From positions 1 through 64,000 of the forward strand of contig JALONP010000017.1 of the NCBI GenBank assembly GCA_025454875.1: DNA of 64,000 nt. Direction: 5' to 3'. The position numbers and the translations under genes were made by a program. The stretch comes from Bacteroidia bacterium (GTDB lineage: Bacteria; Bacteroidota; Bacteroidia; UKL13-3). The notes beneath the pieces are model-generated. The model did not search any database, was not told the origin of the DNA, and was given only the letters and a program-made list of their open reading frames with translations. Within the stretch, counting starts at the first letter, position 1; each line of letters starts with the position of its first letter. This document shows positions 55,885 through 63,560 of this stretch, one piece after another.

Positions 55885-57543
55885 CTAACCCAAACGAAGG
55901 TGTTTAAAGGTTTGAAGGTGTTTTGCGATTGAATTTGGCTCGAATGTAAGTTCAATTAACCGTGGTTTTGTAGCATATTGCTGCTCTTGCAATAACTTGG
56001 ATAACGCAGGAATAGACGTACACTGATAATAAGTTAACCCACGAGCTTGTGCCAATGCTTTTAATGATTGTTGGTGCGGTGTTGTAAAAAATGGCAATTG
56101 TTTTGGAAAACCTGATGGGCCTTCAATCCATTCAAAAATTCGACCTCCTTGGTTGTTCCATACGATAATGGTAAGCGAGTGCGGAACATTTGCCCATAAG
56201 CCATTGTAATCGTATAAAAAGGCGATATCTCCCGTTAGCAAGTATGTTGGCCGCTTGTTCACCAAGGCAGCCCCAACAGCCGTTGAGGTGCATCCATCAA
56301 TTCCACTTGTACCACGGTTGCTATTCACCACCCAGCTAGGGTTATAAATTCCTACACTTGCAGCATGTCTAATAATTGAACTGTTTCCCAGGTGAACATT
56401 AACAGCATCCCGTAATAACTTGAATACAGTGTGCATTGCATGCAACTCGCTCCAAATTGGTTTTGATAAATACGTTTGAGTGGCATTGTTAACGGCCTCA
56501 TTTGCATAAAGCCACGCTTGTTTGTACGCGGTAACTTCGGATTTTGATTCACCCTTTGTTAAAATACCCAATAAAGTAGGTGCATGAACCTGCCATTGAT
56601 ACGCATTGTGATTGTATGTATCAATGGTTTCGTTACGCTGGTTGATGCGTACATGAAATGACGGCTTAAGCGAACGCAACCAAAGTTTTAATGACTTTGA
56701 AAGCACCGGACCACCCAGTGAAATGATGCAATCAGGAGCAAGGAGTTGTTGCAATTCAGGTTCTGCTCGTGTTAAAATATAATCATAACAATTGGCAGTA
56801 TTTAATGTTACCAGGTTGGAAGTGATGTCCGCAATAACAACAACATCTGGTTGTTTGCTCAATTCACTCACTGCTATTAGCAAAGCAGCATCGCATGGGT
56901 GCTGACCAATCAAAACCAATTTTCGTTTTCCCAATTGCCATGCTTCCTGCAACTGTAAATTCATGCTTGCTGTTGGCAGCGGTAATTTTTGTTCTTTAAC
57001 TTGTACTTTTGGTAACGAAGGTTTGGGTTTAGAAAGCTGGTATAAAGGTTCCCTTAGAGGCACATTTAGATGCACTGGACCTTGGTTTTGAATTGCTGCA
57101 TCAAGCAGTTCATTTATTCGTTTGGTAGCAGAACTTGGTACATTTTGTCCATCTGGCCATTGATAGGTGTCGACTACGTGGTTTCCATACACATTGTGTT
57201 GGTCAATCATTTGCCCGTCTTGTTGGTTTAACAACTCGCGAGGTCTATCAGCTGTTATCACAATAAGCGGAACACGTTGGTAAAAGGCCTCCGCAATTGC
57301 TGGGAAAAAGTTAAGGGCTGCTGTACCTGAGGTACAAATAAGTACAACAGGCTTACGTAATTGGGTGGCCATTCCAAGGGCCATATAGGCTGCACTTCGT
57401 TCGTCTACTGCCGAAAAACAGGTAAACGGCATATTTGTAAATGCCAATACAAGTGGTGCTGAACGAGACCCTGGGGCTATTACAACATGCGAAACACCAT
57501 AGTGGTAACACGCATGTGCGATTAAATTAACAGATGAATTCAT
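55885..57543 (-). CDS. menD: 2-succinyl-5-enolpyruvyl-6-hydroxy-3-cyclohexene-1-carboxylate synthase
   Basis: A thiamine-diphosphate enzyme that adds succinic semialdehyde (from 2-oxoglutarate) to isochorismate in menaquinone synthesis. The 552-aa protein has VIAPGSRSAPL near residue 21, the ThDP-activating Glu in VDERSAAYMALGMA, PLIVITADRPRELL, and the C-terminal GTSGIDGCTSTAVGAALV and TGDIAFLYDYNGLW (ThDP diphosphate motif). Complete. menF, which supplies isochorismate, is not adjacent in the visible 186-bp upstream gap (57544-57729). Confidence 0.96.
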   Translation of the reverse strand: MNSSVNLIAHACYHYGVSHVVIAPGSRSAPLVLAFTNMPFTCFSAVDERSAAYMALGMATQLRKPVVLICTSGTAALNFFPAIAEAFYQRVPLIVITADRPRELLNQQDGQMIDQHNVYGNHVVDTYQWPDGQNVPSSATKRINELLDAAIQNQGPVHLNVPLREPLYQLSKPKPSLPKVQVKEQKLPLPTASMNLQLQEAWQLGKRKLVLIGQHPCDAALLIAVSELSKQPDVVVIADITSNLVTLNTANCYDYILTRAEPELQQLLAPDCIISLGGPVLSKSLKLWLRSLKPSFHVRINQRNETIDTYNHNAYQWQVHAPTLLGILTKGESKSEVTAYKQAWLYANEAVNNATQTYLSKPIWSELHAMHTVFKLLRDAVNVHLGNSSIIRHAASVGIYNPSWVVNSNRGTSGIDGCTSTAVGAALVNKRPTYLLTGDIAFLYDYNGLWANVPHSLTIIVWNNQGGRIFEWIEGPSGFPKQLPFFTTPHQQSLKALAQARGLTYYQCTSIPALSKLLQEQQYATKPRLIELTFEPNSIAKHLQTFKHLRLG

Positions 57544-57658
57544 TAAAAACTAAGCGCAAATATGAATAAAATACGCCTTACTACCATCTTTTACCAACCA
57601 AATGTATTCCAAGCAGTACAATGCGTGAATCATTGAGTAAAATTATGTGAATGGCGTA

Positions 57659-57688
57659 TTTGAAAAACGAATGGTTTTCATATTTTTG
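57659..57688 (+). promoter_or_regulatory. Promoter of DUF4468 gene (TTTG-N18-TATTTTTG)
   Basis: TTTG at 57659-57662 and TATTTTTG at 57681-57688, spaced 18 nt. It predicts a start near 57694, leaving a leader of about 35 nt before the ATG at 57730. Confidence 0.7.
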
Positions 57689-57729
57689 AACCCTTTACAA
57701 CCAAATGGTTTAATTGCTAAAACGTAACG

Positions 57730-58422
57730 ATGAAAAAGTACTCTATACTTGTTATTTGCTTTGTGCTGAGCTTTACAGTTTGGGCCCAACAAAATCCAGA
57801 TTCACCCGGCTTCGACTTCTCAACTGAAAATCCGGACTCTACTAATCTGGAATCAACTTCTGATAATTCAGAAGACCCTGAACAACCTACTGCTGCGCCT
57901 GTAAAACCATACGAGCGTATTGTACTCAATATTGATAGCCTTACCAATTTAATTACATATACTGGTATTATTGAACAAGAAGAAAGCAGCTCAGATTCAC
58001 TCTATATTCGATTTAAACTGTTTGCTCAAAAAGAGTTGGCTGGTGGACCTAAAGCCGATCCGAAAGCTTTGTTTGAAACAGACAAAAAAAATCAAAAAGT
58101 GGTGATTAATGCTACCATGCCGGCATATTCATATGCGAATAAATACGCTAAAAAATCAATTGGTAAGTATCAATTTAAAATGACGATTTTGTTTAAGGAA
58201 GGTCGTTATAAATATACCATTACCAATTTGGTTCATGAGGCTGAAAAACCAAATATTGGAACACCTGCCCGCAATTATTTTGAATATTATTACTCAACCA
58301 ACACCAGCATCAAAACAGTAGACGCGATTTTGCGTTGGGCAGACAAAGATATTCAGGCCATGCTCGACAATATGAAAAAAAGCATGAAAGAGCCTATTGT
58401 AGTAGATGAAGATGAGTGGTAA
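57730..58422 (+). CDS. Exported DUF4468 domain protein
   Basis: A 230-aa protein. Signal peptide 1-20 (VWAQQ), then an acidic low-complexity linker rich in Ser, Asp, Glu and Pro (about 21-60). The DUF4468 domain of alternating strands at about 65-190 (ERIVLNIDSLTNLITYTGII, YKYTITNLVHEAEKP) is followed by a helical tail that ends EPIVVDEDEW. DUF4468 proteins are Bacteroidota-restricted, resemble the TBP-like/START-type fold and have no known activity. It abuts the convergent DUF4834 gene without a gap. Confidence 0.85.
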   Translation: MKKYSILVICFVLSFTVWAQQNPDSPGFDFSTENPDSTNLESTSDNSEDPEQPTAAPVKPYERIVLNIDSLTNLITYTGIIEQEESSSDSLYIRFKLFAQKELAGGPKADPKALFETDKKNQKVVINATMPAYSYANKYAKKSIGKYQFKMTILFKEGRYKYTITNLVHEAEKPNIGTPARNYFEYYYSTNTSIKTVDAILRWADKDIQAMLDNMKKSMKEPIVVDEDEW

Positions 58423-58632
58423 TTACTCTTTAACTTCTTCGTAATCTACATATTCGCCTAATTGAGTTTTAGAGGTAGTGGTTTGGGTTCGTTGATTTGA
58501 CCTTTGCTTTGTTGGCTCTTGTTGTTGCTTATCGTTTACTTGATGCATGCGTGTAAAACGAACAACCCAACCTGAAACCAAAACCTTATAAACGAAATAA
58601 AGCAAACAGAAATAAAACAAAAACGAAATCAT
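58423..58632 (-). CDS. DUF4834 family small membrane protein
   Basis: A 69-aa protein: one N-terminal transmembrane helix (ISFLFYFCLLYFVYKVLVSG), a basic segment with Arg and Lys, a Gln/Thr-rich hydrophilic stretch, and a C-terminal GEYVDYEEVKE. This layout is that of the Bacteroidota DUF4834 family; no function is known. It is divergent from the gene at 58710. Confidence 0.8.
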   Translation of the reverse strand: MISFLFYFCLLYFVYKVLVSGWVVRFTRMHQVNDKQQQEPTKQRSNQRTQTTTSKTQLGEYVDYEEVKE

Positions 58633-58709
58633 AACAATAAGCCATTGAGTTAAAACACGGCAAAAGTAAATACTTTACCCTTGCCAGCCAATTGCTTTCG
58701 GTAAATACA

Positions 58710-59084
58710 ATGGAAAATGAGCACAACATGTTATTTGAGATGGATGAACCCACTAAAATGAAGTGGTACAAAATTATTTTTGCCCTCAAAAAAGATTTTG
58801 GTAAAAAACCTGATATGAACGGCTTGTTGTTTTTAATTGGTGTTCGAGAGTTGGGAAAAACAAGAGAATTTACCAAAGATGAAAAAATGGATTTAATGCA
58901 TATTGCTACTTGTGCGTTGTTAGCTATCGATGGTTATTATTCACTCGATTATTATGATAACGAAGGATGGCCACACTACACTCTGCAAAAAGAATTGCCT
59001 TACGGTGACCTTTTGCAGCAAGAGCATTTTTTGCGCAAACAAATTGTTAAATATTTTGAGGCAAACAACCTTTTACCCGAATAA
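58710..59084 (+). CDS. Conserved hypothetical protein (about 124 aa)
   Basis: A soluble 124-aa acidic/basic-mixed protein. GLLFLIGVRELGKTREFTKD and MHIATCALLAIDGYYSLDYY are hydrophobic helices followed by a D-x-E-G-W-P-H motif, and the C-terminus reads LRKQIVKYFEANNLLPE. I recognise it as a Bacteroidota hypothetical family but cannot name it. The ATG at 58710 is used; the longer reading from 58692 needs TTG. It is separated by 30 bp from the cyclophilin gene and probably co-transcribed with it. Confidence 0.75.
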   Translation: MENEHNMLFEMDEPTKMKWYKIIFALKKDFGKKPDMNGLLFLIGVRELGKTREFTKDEKMDLMHIATCALLAIDGYYSLDYYDNEGWPHYTLQKELPYGDLLQQEHFLRKQIVKYFEANNLLPE

Positions 59085-59114
59085 TCATCTGCCTATTAAT
59101 TACCATTACACGAT

Positions 59115-59930
59115 ATGAAAAAAGCATTCACCCGTTTGTTGTTATTCATTTCCTTGTTTACCGGCATTGCTTCTTTTTCACCCCCTACGCCCGAAACACA
59201 TGTATTAATTAAAACACGATTCGGAAACATTATTGTTAAACTATATAACGAAACACCCATTCACCGCGAAAACTTTATCAAACTAGTGAAACAAGGGTAT
59301 TACGATAGCTTATTGTTTCACCGAGTAATACCCAACTTTATGATTCAAGGTGGCGACCCTTTATCTAAAAATGCAAAACAAGGCACTGTACTGGGTAATG
59401 GTGATCCGGGTTATACATTGCCAGCTGAGTTTACGAGTAGAGGTTACCACAAACGTGGCGCATTGGGAGCCGCTCGAAACGATAACCCAACCAAAGCATC
59501 AAATGGAAGTCAGTTTTACATAGTGAGCGGACGCAAATTTGTACTCGATGAGTTAAACCGAATCATGAACCAAACTAACTTCAACACCAAGCAAGAGCTT
59601 TTTCAAAAAATAATAAAATCAGACACCATTGCTGCCCAAATGGGAAGTTATGTTGCAAGGGGAGATAATGATGGTTTGCAAGCTTATTTTAATAGCCTAC
59701 AACCTTTAGTTGAATCTGAATTTAGAAAAGTACAACTGCGTTATTCACCAGAACAAGCGCGGACTTATTCAACCAAAGGAGGAGCTCCTCATTTAGATGG
59801 GTATTACACTGTTTTTGGTGAAGTAGTAAGTGGAATTGAATTTGTAGATTCGATTGCATTGCAACCAAGAGACTCGAACGACAGGCCTTTACAAGACTTA
59901 CGCATTCGGATGAGCTTACTCAAAGATTAA
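59115..59930 (+). CDS. Exported cyclophilin-type peptidyl-prolyl isomerase
   Basis: A 271-aa isomerase. Signal peptide at about 1-20 (FTGIASF). The cyclophilin core is in two parts: residues about 28-145 with HRENFIKLVKQGYYDSLLFH, VIPNFMIQGGDP and GSQFYIVSG, and about 210-271 with YYTVFGEVVSGIEFVDSI. An insertion of about 65 residues between them is predicted helical and is seen in other Bacteroidota cyclophilins. The Arg and Gln active-site residues (FHRVIP, FMIQGG) are intact. Likely periplasmic folding helper. The last 4 bp overlap the SET gene on the other strand. Confidence 0.93.
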   Translation: MKKAFTRLLLFISLFTGIASFSPPTPETHVLIKTRFGNIIVKLYNETPIHRENFIKLVKQGYYDSLLFHRVIPNFMIQGGDPLSKNAKQGTVLGNGDPGYTLPAEFTSRGYHKRGALGAARNDNPTKASNGSQFYIVSGRKFVLDELNRIMNQTNFNTKQELFQKIIKSDTIAAQMGSYVARGDNDGLQAYFNSLQPLVESEFRKVQLRYSPEQARTYSTKGGAPHLDGYYTVFGEVVSGIEFVDSIALQPRDSNDRPLQDLRIRMSLLKD

Positions 59931-60322
59931 TGTGCTTTCATCGCATCCCAATAATCTTTTCCGTAACCAACCAATATTTCTTCTCCAGCTTTAATATTGC
60001 GAGAGGCAACGATATAAGGCTTGCGTTTAATAATTTCATATCGAGAGTTATTACGAAGTCCATTTACACGGCTTAGGCCGGCAGCATCATTCGCATAGCG
60101 ACCTAAAGCCCATAACGTATGTTGTGCATCAATACAATTTTGATTAGTGATGTGAAAAAAATAAGCTCCCTTACCTGGCATCGACTCATTCCTGCGCAAA
60201 CATTCCTTCCATGTTAATTGCTCACCTTCATACTCGCATACAATTTCACCCTTTTTTATATCGGTATCGGTAAATAAGCCCTTTCCAGCCTTTGGTAATT
60301 TTGATTTTTTTACAAACAACAT
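59927..60322 (-). CDS. SET-domain protein
   Basis: A stand-alone SET-domain protein of 131 aa, potentially a protein-lysine methyltransferase. SKLPKAGKGLFTDTDIKKGE (about 6-25) is the SET N-segment and VCEYEGEQLTW the next strand. The C-terminal half has GLRNNSRYEIIKRKPYIVAS, where NN replaces the usual NHS-type NH, then IKAGEEILVGYGKDYW with the conserved GEE and Tyr. Bacterial stand-alone SET genes of this size are often acquired by transfer, and substrates are unknown. ATG 60322 (MLFVKKS) is preferred; 60355 adds a hydrophobic segment. The C-terminus overlaps cyclophilin by 4 bp. Confidence 0.85.
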   Translation of the reverse strand: MLFVKKSKLPKAGKGLFTDTDIKKGEIVCEYEGEQLTWKECLRRNESMPGKGAYFFHITNQNCIDAQHTLWALGRYANDAAGLSRVNGLRNNSRYEIIKRKPYIVASRNIKAGEEILVGYGKDYWDAMKAH

Positions 60323-60472
60323 AGCGGCCGCGAAGATGATAAAAATCAAATACAATCAAAATAGATCCTGATATTTATTAGAAAGTGTATTTTTTACACT
60401 AACTAAATAACAAAAACCGCAACTCGTATAAATTGACTGAATCAAGGGCTTTAAAGTGCGTTTTGTACAACA

Positions 60473-60480
60473 TATCTTTG
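60473..60480 (+). promoter_or_regulatory. Candidate -7 element of RNA/exonuclease unit
   Basis: TATCTTTG, an exact TAnnTTTG match and identical to the prfA box. TTTA lies 19 nt upstream in the -33 position. Predicted start near 60486. It sits 135 bp before the xth ATG, too far for a plain leader. Confidence 0.55.
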
Positions 60481-60485
60481 CCGCC

Positions 60486-60602
60486 TCAATATCGTTATAG
60501 CACACAACTGTAAGGATAAAAAGTACCTACAATCTCAAATTTTCATAGGTTAGTTTAATTGAATAGTACAAAAAGCCTCACACCAAAATGTGGGGCATTT
60601 TT
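60486..60602 (+). ncRNA. Candidate small RNA or attenuator leader
   Basis: A predicted transcript of about 115 nt runs from the TATCTTTG box to the hairpin-plus-T-run at 60575-60602. It contains no ORF above 20 codons that looks coding, and holds one internal weak stem (ACCTA/TAGGT). It may be an independent small RNA or a 5' leader with an attenuator for xth. I match it to no known RNA family by eye; 6S RNA would be longer. Confidence 0.35.
60575..60602 (+). terminator. Terminator upstream of xth
   Basis: GCCTCACA pairs with TGTGGGGC (one G-T pair) around a 6-nt loop, preceded by an A-run and followed by ATTTTT. It lies only 13 bp before the exonuclease ATG and would stop transcription from the box at 60473. 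Confidence 0.75.
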
Positions 60603-60615
60603 GTTTATTTGTACC

Positions 60616-61371
60616 ATGCATATCGTATCATATAATGTTAATGGAATTAGATCAGCCCTTAACAAAGGTTTACTTACATGGATGGAAGAAAACCAGGCAG
60701 ACGTATATTGTTTTCAAGAAACCAAAGCTGATAGGTCGCAAGTAGATCTTGCTCCATTTGAGCAACTCGGTTACCAAAGCTATTGGGTATCGGCACAAAA
60801 AAAAGGCTACAGTGGAGTTGCTATATTTACCAAACTCAAACCAGACTCAGTGGTATACGGGTTTGGTGACTCAGCATATGATGCAGAAGGAAGAATTGTT
60901 CAAGCCAATTTTGGCAATACCTCTGTAATTAGTGTGTACATTCCTTCAGGTTCAAGTGGCGAAGAGAGACAAGCCTACAAGATGAAATGGCTAGCGTATT
61001 TTTTCGACTATATCCAAAACCTCAAAAAACAGTTTAGCAGACTAATCATTTGTGGTGATTATAATATTTGCCACCAACCCATCGATATCCACGATCCTGT
61101 TAGCAATAAAAATAGTTCTGGTTTTTTGCCTGAAGAACGCGAATGGCTTTCGGCATTTATTAATAGTGGCTTTGTGGATACCTTCCGAAAATTTAACCCT
61201 CAACCGCATGAGTATAGTTGGTGGACCTTTAGAGCAGGTGCACGCGAACGGAACAAAGGATGGCGCATTGATTACTGCTTAACAACACCCAATATTGAAC
61301 TCCGAAATGCAGGTATTTTGCAACAAGTAAAGCACAGTGACCACTGCCCGGTTTGGGTAAAAATTGGATAA
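60616..61371 (+). CDS. xth: Exodeoxyribonuclease III
   Basis: AP endonuclease and 3'-5' exonuclease in base excision repair. The 251-aa enzyme shows the conserved metal-site residues: YNVNGIRSALNKG (Asn), CFQETKAD (metal-ligand Glu), GDYNICHQPIDIHDP (Asp, Asn) and the C-terminal KHSDHCPVWV (Asp-His pair). ATG 60616 starts directly with MHIVSYNVNGIR; the longer reading from 60559 crosses the terminator hairpin and is rejected. Expression probably depends on read-through of, or a promoter inside, the 293-bp region 60323-60615. Confidence 0.96.
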   Translation: MHIVSYNVNGIRSALNKGLLTWMEENQADVYCFQETKADRSQVDLAPFEQLGYQSYWVSAQKKGYSGVAIFTKLKPDSVVYGFGDSAYDAEGRIVQANFGNTSVISVYIPSGSSGEERQAYKMKWLAYFFDYIQNLKKQFSRLIICGDYNICHQPIDIHDPVSNKNSSGFLPEEREWLSAFINSGFVDTFRKFNPQPHEYSWWTFRAGARERNKGWRIDYCLTTPNIELRNAGILQQVKHSDHCPVWVKIG

Positions 61372-61429
61372 CATTTAAACTATTTGGAACCATTGCGGTG
61401 AAAGAGTTTATTCACTTTCACTCAAGAAT

Positions 61430-62092
61430 TCAATCTTCAGAGTAGATATTATAATCATCAAACTGAATCCTACCAAAGTCTTTTATTGTTTTGATTCGAG
61501 TTTCGATTCTATTCGGTTCACTTACATGAAAGCTTTCAGAACCATCTTGGTGCAAAAACCAATCGTTTTCCTTTTTAGAAAACTTGAACGTTACAATTCT
61601 TGTCCATCGCCACGCACTTCCCCCATAATGTTCTATTGAAAAAAAACCATCTTTGATTACGATTCCAGTAAAAGGGTCACCCATCACACCACCACATTCA
61701 TAACAATATACTACGTTATCATTCCTTCTTGCGAGCTGATACCCTCTGTTTTCATTGGCCAAAATGATAAGTAATGGCCTACGAGTCGGGCTTTCGTTAT
61801 TAATAGATAAGGTATCTTCACCGTCTTGTTTTAATACAAGAAGGTAATCAATTCTTTTATCCTGATTTAAATCCCCGGCTACGGCAGCTAAGACCGAATA
61901 TTTTGGAGGCACAAAATTAGCTAGTTCTTTTGGTAGGTTGGCAATTATAGGATCATCTGATTGTGGTGGAATCGGGTTGCTTAATGATGAGAACAGACTC
62001 ATTTGATAAACTTCCAATAAACCTAGAGTAGGCTTGGGCATTAGGAAAGCGGTAAGGCTACTTAGCAAAACCATAACACGATTTGCCTTCAT
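61430..62092 (-). CDS. Exported FG-GAP-like hypothetical protein
   Basis: A 220-aa protein with N-terminal signal peptide (residues 1-24). One FG-GAP/VCBS-type calcium loop is visible: AGDLNQDKRIDYLLVLK near residue 80, whose D-x-N-x-D pattern is typical. The rest is beta-rich with a CYECGGVMGDPFTG segment containing paired cysteines (C-x2-C), and an aromatic FSIEHYGGSAWRW. No catalytic residues are recognised. ATG 62092 is preferred to the GTG at 62113. Together with the Rieske-like gene it follows 3-hydroxyacyl-CoA dehydrogenase on one strand. Confidence 0.75.
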   Translation of the reverse strand: MKANRVMVLLSSLTAFLMPKPTLGLLEVYQMSLFSSLSNPIPPQSDDPIIANLPKELANFVPPKYSVLAAVAGDLNQDKRIDYLLVLKQDGEDTLSINNESPTRRPLLIILANENRGYQLARRNDNVVYCYECGGVMGDPFTGIVIKDGFFSIEHYGGSAWRWTRIVTFKFSKKENDWFLHQDGSESFHVSEPNRIETRIKTIKDFGRIQFDDYNIYSED

Positions 62093-62131
62093 CTCATTTA
62101 ATTTATATTCCACATTCCAATCATGCAGGTG

Positions 62132-62617
62132 TTAAAGTGGATTGCTACTAATGAACAAAATATTGTTTGTGGCATCGTAAGAGGTAAAATAAGCGCGCAA
62201 CGGGCGAACAGCTGGTCCATTTATAACCACACCAGATTGTAAATCAAATACAGAAGTGCAACAAGCCTGAAAGCCGTTTTCATATTTACCACATCGGTAA
62301 CCAACAAAATTGCTATCTACTGTAACTTGTGCACAAGCATCGGTTGGATTATGAGAACACGTGCGATCAAACGCAACATATCCACCCGAAGGTCTATTAA
62401 ATACAACAATGCCTTTATTGCCTTCAGGTATGTAAACATGCCCTTGCGGAAAAGAAAGTGGAATGTATTGTGGCAAGTTCAAGTTCAATTGCGTGTTTAC
62501 TTGAACCGGAGGAAAAAAATCCACACCATTATCAATGGTTTTTGATTTTTTACATTGCTGTAGCCCAAAGAGTAAGGTCAGCAAGCCTAGTAATAACGGT
62601 ACTTTACGCATAATCAT
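62132..62617 (-). CDS. Rieske-like lipoprotein with altered cluster motif
   Basis: A protein of about 159-161 aa (two neighbouring ATG codons, 62617 and 62611). Lipoprotein signal with lipobox cysteine in LFGLQQCKKSK. The domain resembles the Rieske [2Fe-2S] fold: the first ligand pair is CSH in TCSHNPTDAC. The second motif, normally C-P-x-H-x-S-x-F-D, reads QACCTSVFDLQSG: the first Cys is Gln and the His is Cys. The end NGPAVRPLRAY matches Rieske C-termini. Cluster binding may be lost or changed. It overlaps the upstream dehydrogenase gene by 8-14 bp. Confidence 0.75.
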   Translation of the reverse strand: MIMRKVPLLLGLLTLLFGLQQCKKSKTIDNGVDFFPPVQVNTQLNLNLPQYIPLSFPQGHVYIPEGNKGIVVFNRPSGGYVAFDRTCSHNPTDACAQVTVDSNFVGYRCGKYENGFQACCTSVFDLQSGVVINGPAVRPLRAYFTSYDATNNILFISSNPL

Positions 62618-63455
62618 AAAACCCTTTCCCTGTTTTGCGTCCGTGATGACCTGCATCTACTTTTTGCTGTTGCAACCTGCTAGGCCTAAACTTCGGATCT
62701 TGGTGAAACAATTGGAACATTGATGAAGTAACCGAAAAGTTGGTATCGACACCAATTAAATCCATCAATTGAAAAGGCCCCATTTTAAATCCGCTCGCTT
62801 GCATTAACTGATCAATGGTTCGAATATCGGCTACTTGTTCTTCTGCTAGTTTTAACGACTCTACATAAAAATGTCTTGCCACACGGTTCACAATAAAACC
62901 TGGAGCATCGGCAGCCAGCACACAGGTTTTGCCCCAGCCTTCTATTAATACCTTGCATTGTTGAGCCAACCCCTTATCTGTTTCTACTCCCGAAATGATT
63001 TCAACCAATTTCATCATTGGGGCGGGGTTAAAAAAATGAATTCCCAAAACACGTTGAGGCTTGGGAACCCCAGCCGCAATTTGGGTAATGGGGATAGATG
63101 ATGTATTGGTTGCAAACACTGTTTGATCCGAATTGATTGCAGCCAATTTTGAAAACAACTCTTGTTTAGGCGCCAACTTTTCAATGATGGCTTCAATAAT
63201 CAAATCAGCTTTCAATTGTTGGATATCGCTGGTGAATTGAATACGATTCGCGATTTCGATTTGATCCGTTTCAGTTATCTTGCCTTTAGCCACCAAAGCC
63301 AATAATGACTTTTCGATGCTGACCTTTGCTTTGCCCAATACCTGATCGCTTAAATCAAACAATACAGTGCGGTGGCCTGCCTGGGCGGCAACCTGCGCAA
63401 TTCCGGCACCCATGGTACCCGCACCAGCAATGCCTATGGTTAAAATGGTTTGCAT
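62604..63455 (-). CDS. 3-hydroxyacyl/3-hydroxybutyryl-CoA dehydrogenase
   Basis: Oxidises (S)-3-hydroxyacyl-CoA with NAD in beta-oxidation, butyrate or phenylacetate metabolism. The 283-aa protein has the Rossmann GAGTMGAGIAQVAAQAG at residues 9-25, the catalytic His in VLGIHFFNPAPMMKLVEII, and the C-terminal dimer domain (DAPGFIVNRVARHFYVES, GHHGRKTGKGFYDY). The short monofunctional form rules out fused FadB/FadJ. The ATG at 63455 is the conserved start; the reading to 63545 adds 30 atypical residues. Divergent from the IscA-type gene. Confidence 0.95.
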   Translation of the reverse strand: MQTILTIGIAGAGTMGAGIAQVAAQAGHRTVLFDLSDQVLGKAKVSIEKSLLALVAKGKITETDQIEIANRIQFTSDIQQLKADLIIEAIIEKLAPKQELFSKLAAINSDQTVFATNTSSIPITQIAAGVPKPQRVLGIHFFNPAPMMKLVEIISGVETDKGLAQQCKVLIEGWGKTCVLAADAPGFIVNRVARHFYVESLKLAEEQVADIRTIDQLMQASGFKMGPFQLMDLIGVDTNFSVTSSMFQLFHQDPKFRPSRLQQQKVDAGHHGRKTGKGFYDYA

Positions 63456-63459
63456 AACG

Positions 63460-63467
63460 CAAATGTA
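63460..63467 (-). promoter_or_regulatory. Candidate -7 element of hydroxyacyl-CoA dehydrogenase gene
   Basis: Minus-strand TACATTTG, 4 bp before the ATG at 63455, with a TTTG 22 nt upstream (plus 63490-63493). It would leave a leaderless mRNA. Confidence 0.4.
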
Positions 63468-63527
63468 AATGAATGTTTGACCAAAATCACAAAACAAATG
63501 GGGGTTCCATTTGCTTATTGATTTATA

Positions 63528-63535
63528 TATATTTG
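63528..63535 (+). promoter_or_regulatory. Candidate -7 element of IscA-type gene
   Basis: TATATTTG, an exact TAnnTTTG match, 25 bp before the ATG at 63561. A TTTG at 63510-63513 is 14 nt upstream, shorter than usual. Confidence 0.5.
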
Positions 63536-63560
63536 TGGCCAACAATCAATCATCTTGCAT

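Noticed and set aside
60559-60615. Upstream start of exonuclease III at 60559
   Set aside because: The stretch spans the terminator hairpin and gives 19 residues absent from the family.
61398-61421. GTGAAAG/CTTTCAC hairpin between xth and the FG-GAP gene
   Set aside because: Only 7 bp with a 10-nt loop and no T-run; too weak to call a terminator.
44031-63455. A phenylacetate degradation cluster from the PaaG-like and 3-hydroxyacyl-CoA dehydrogenase genes
   Set aside because: The two genes are about 18 kb apart in unrelated contexts, and no paaABCDE, paaK or paaZ gene is present in the window.
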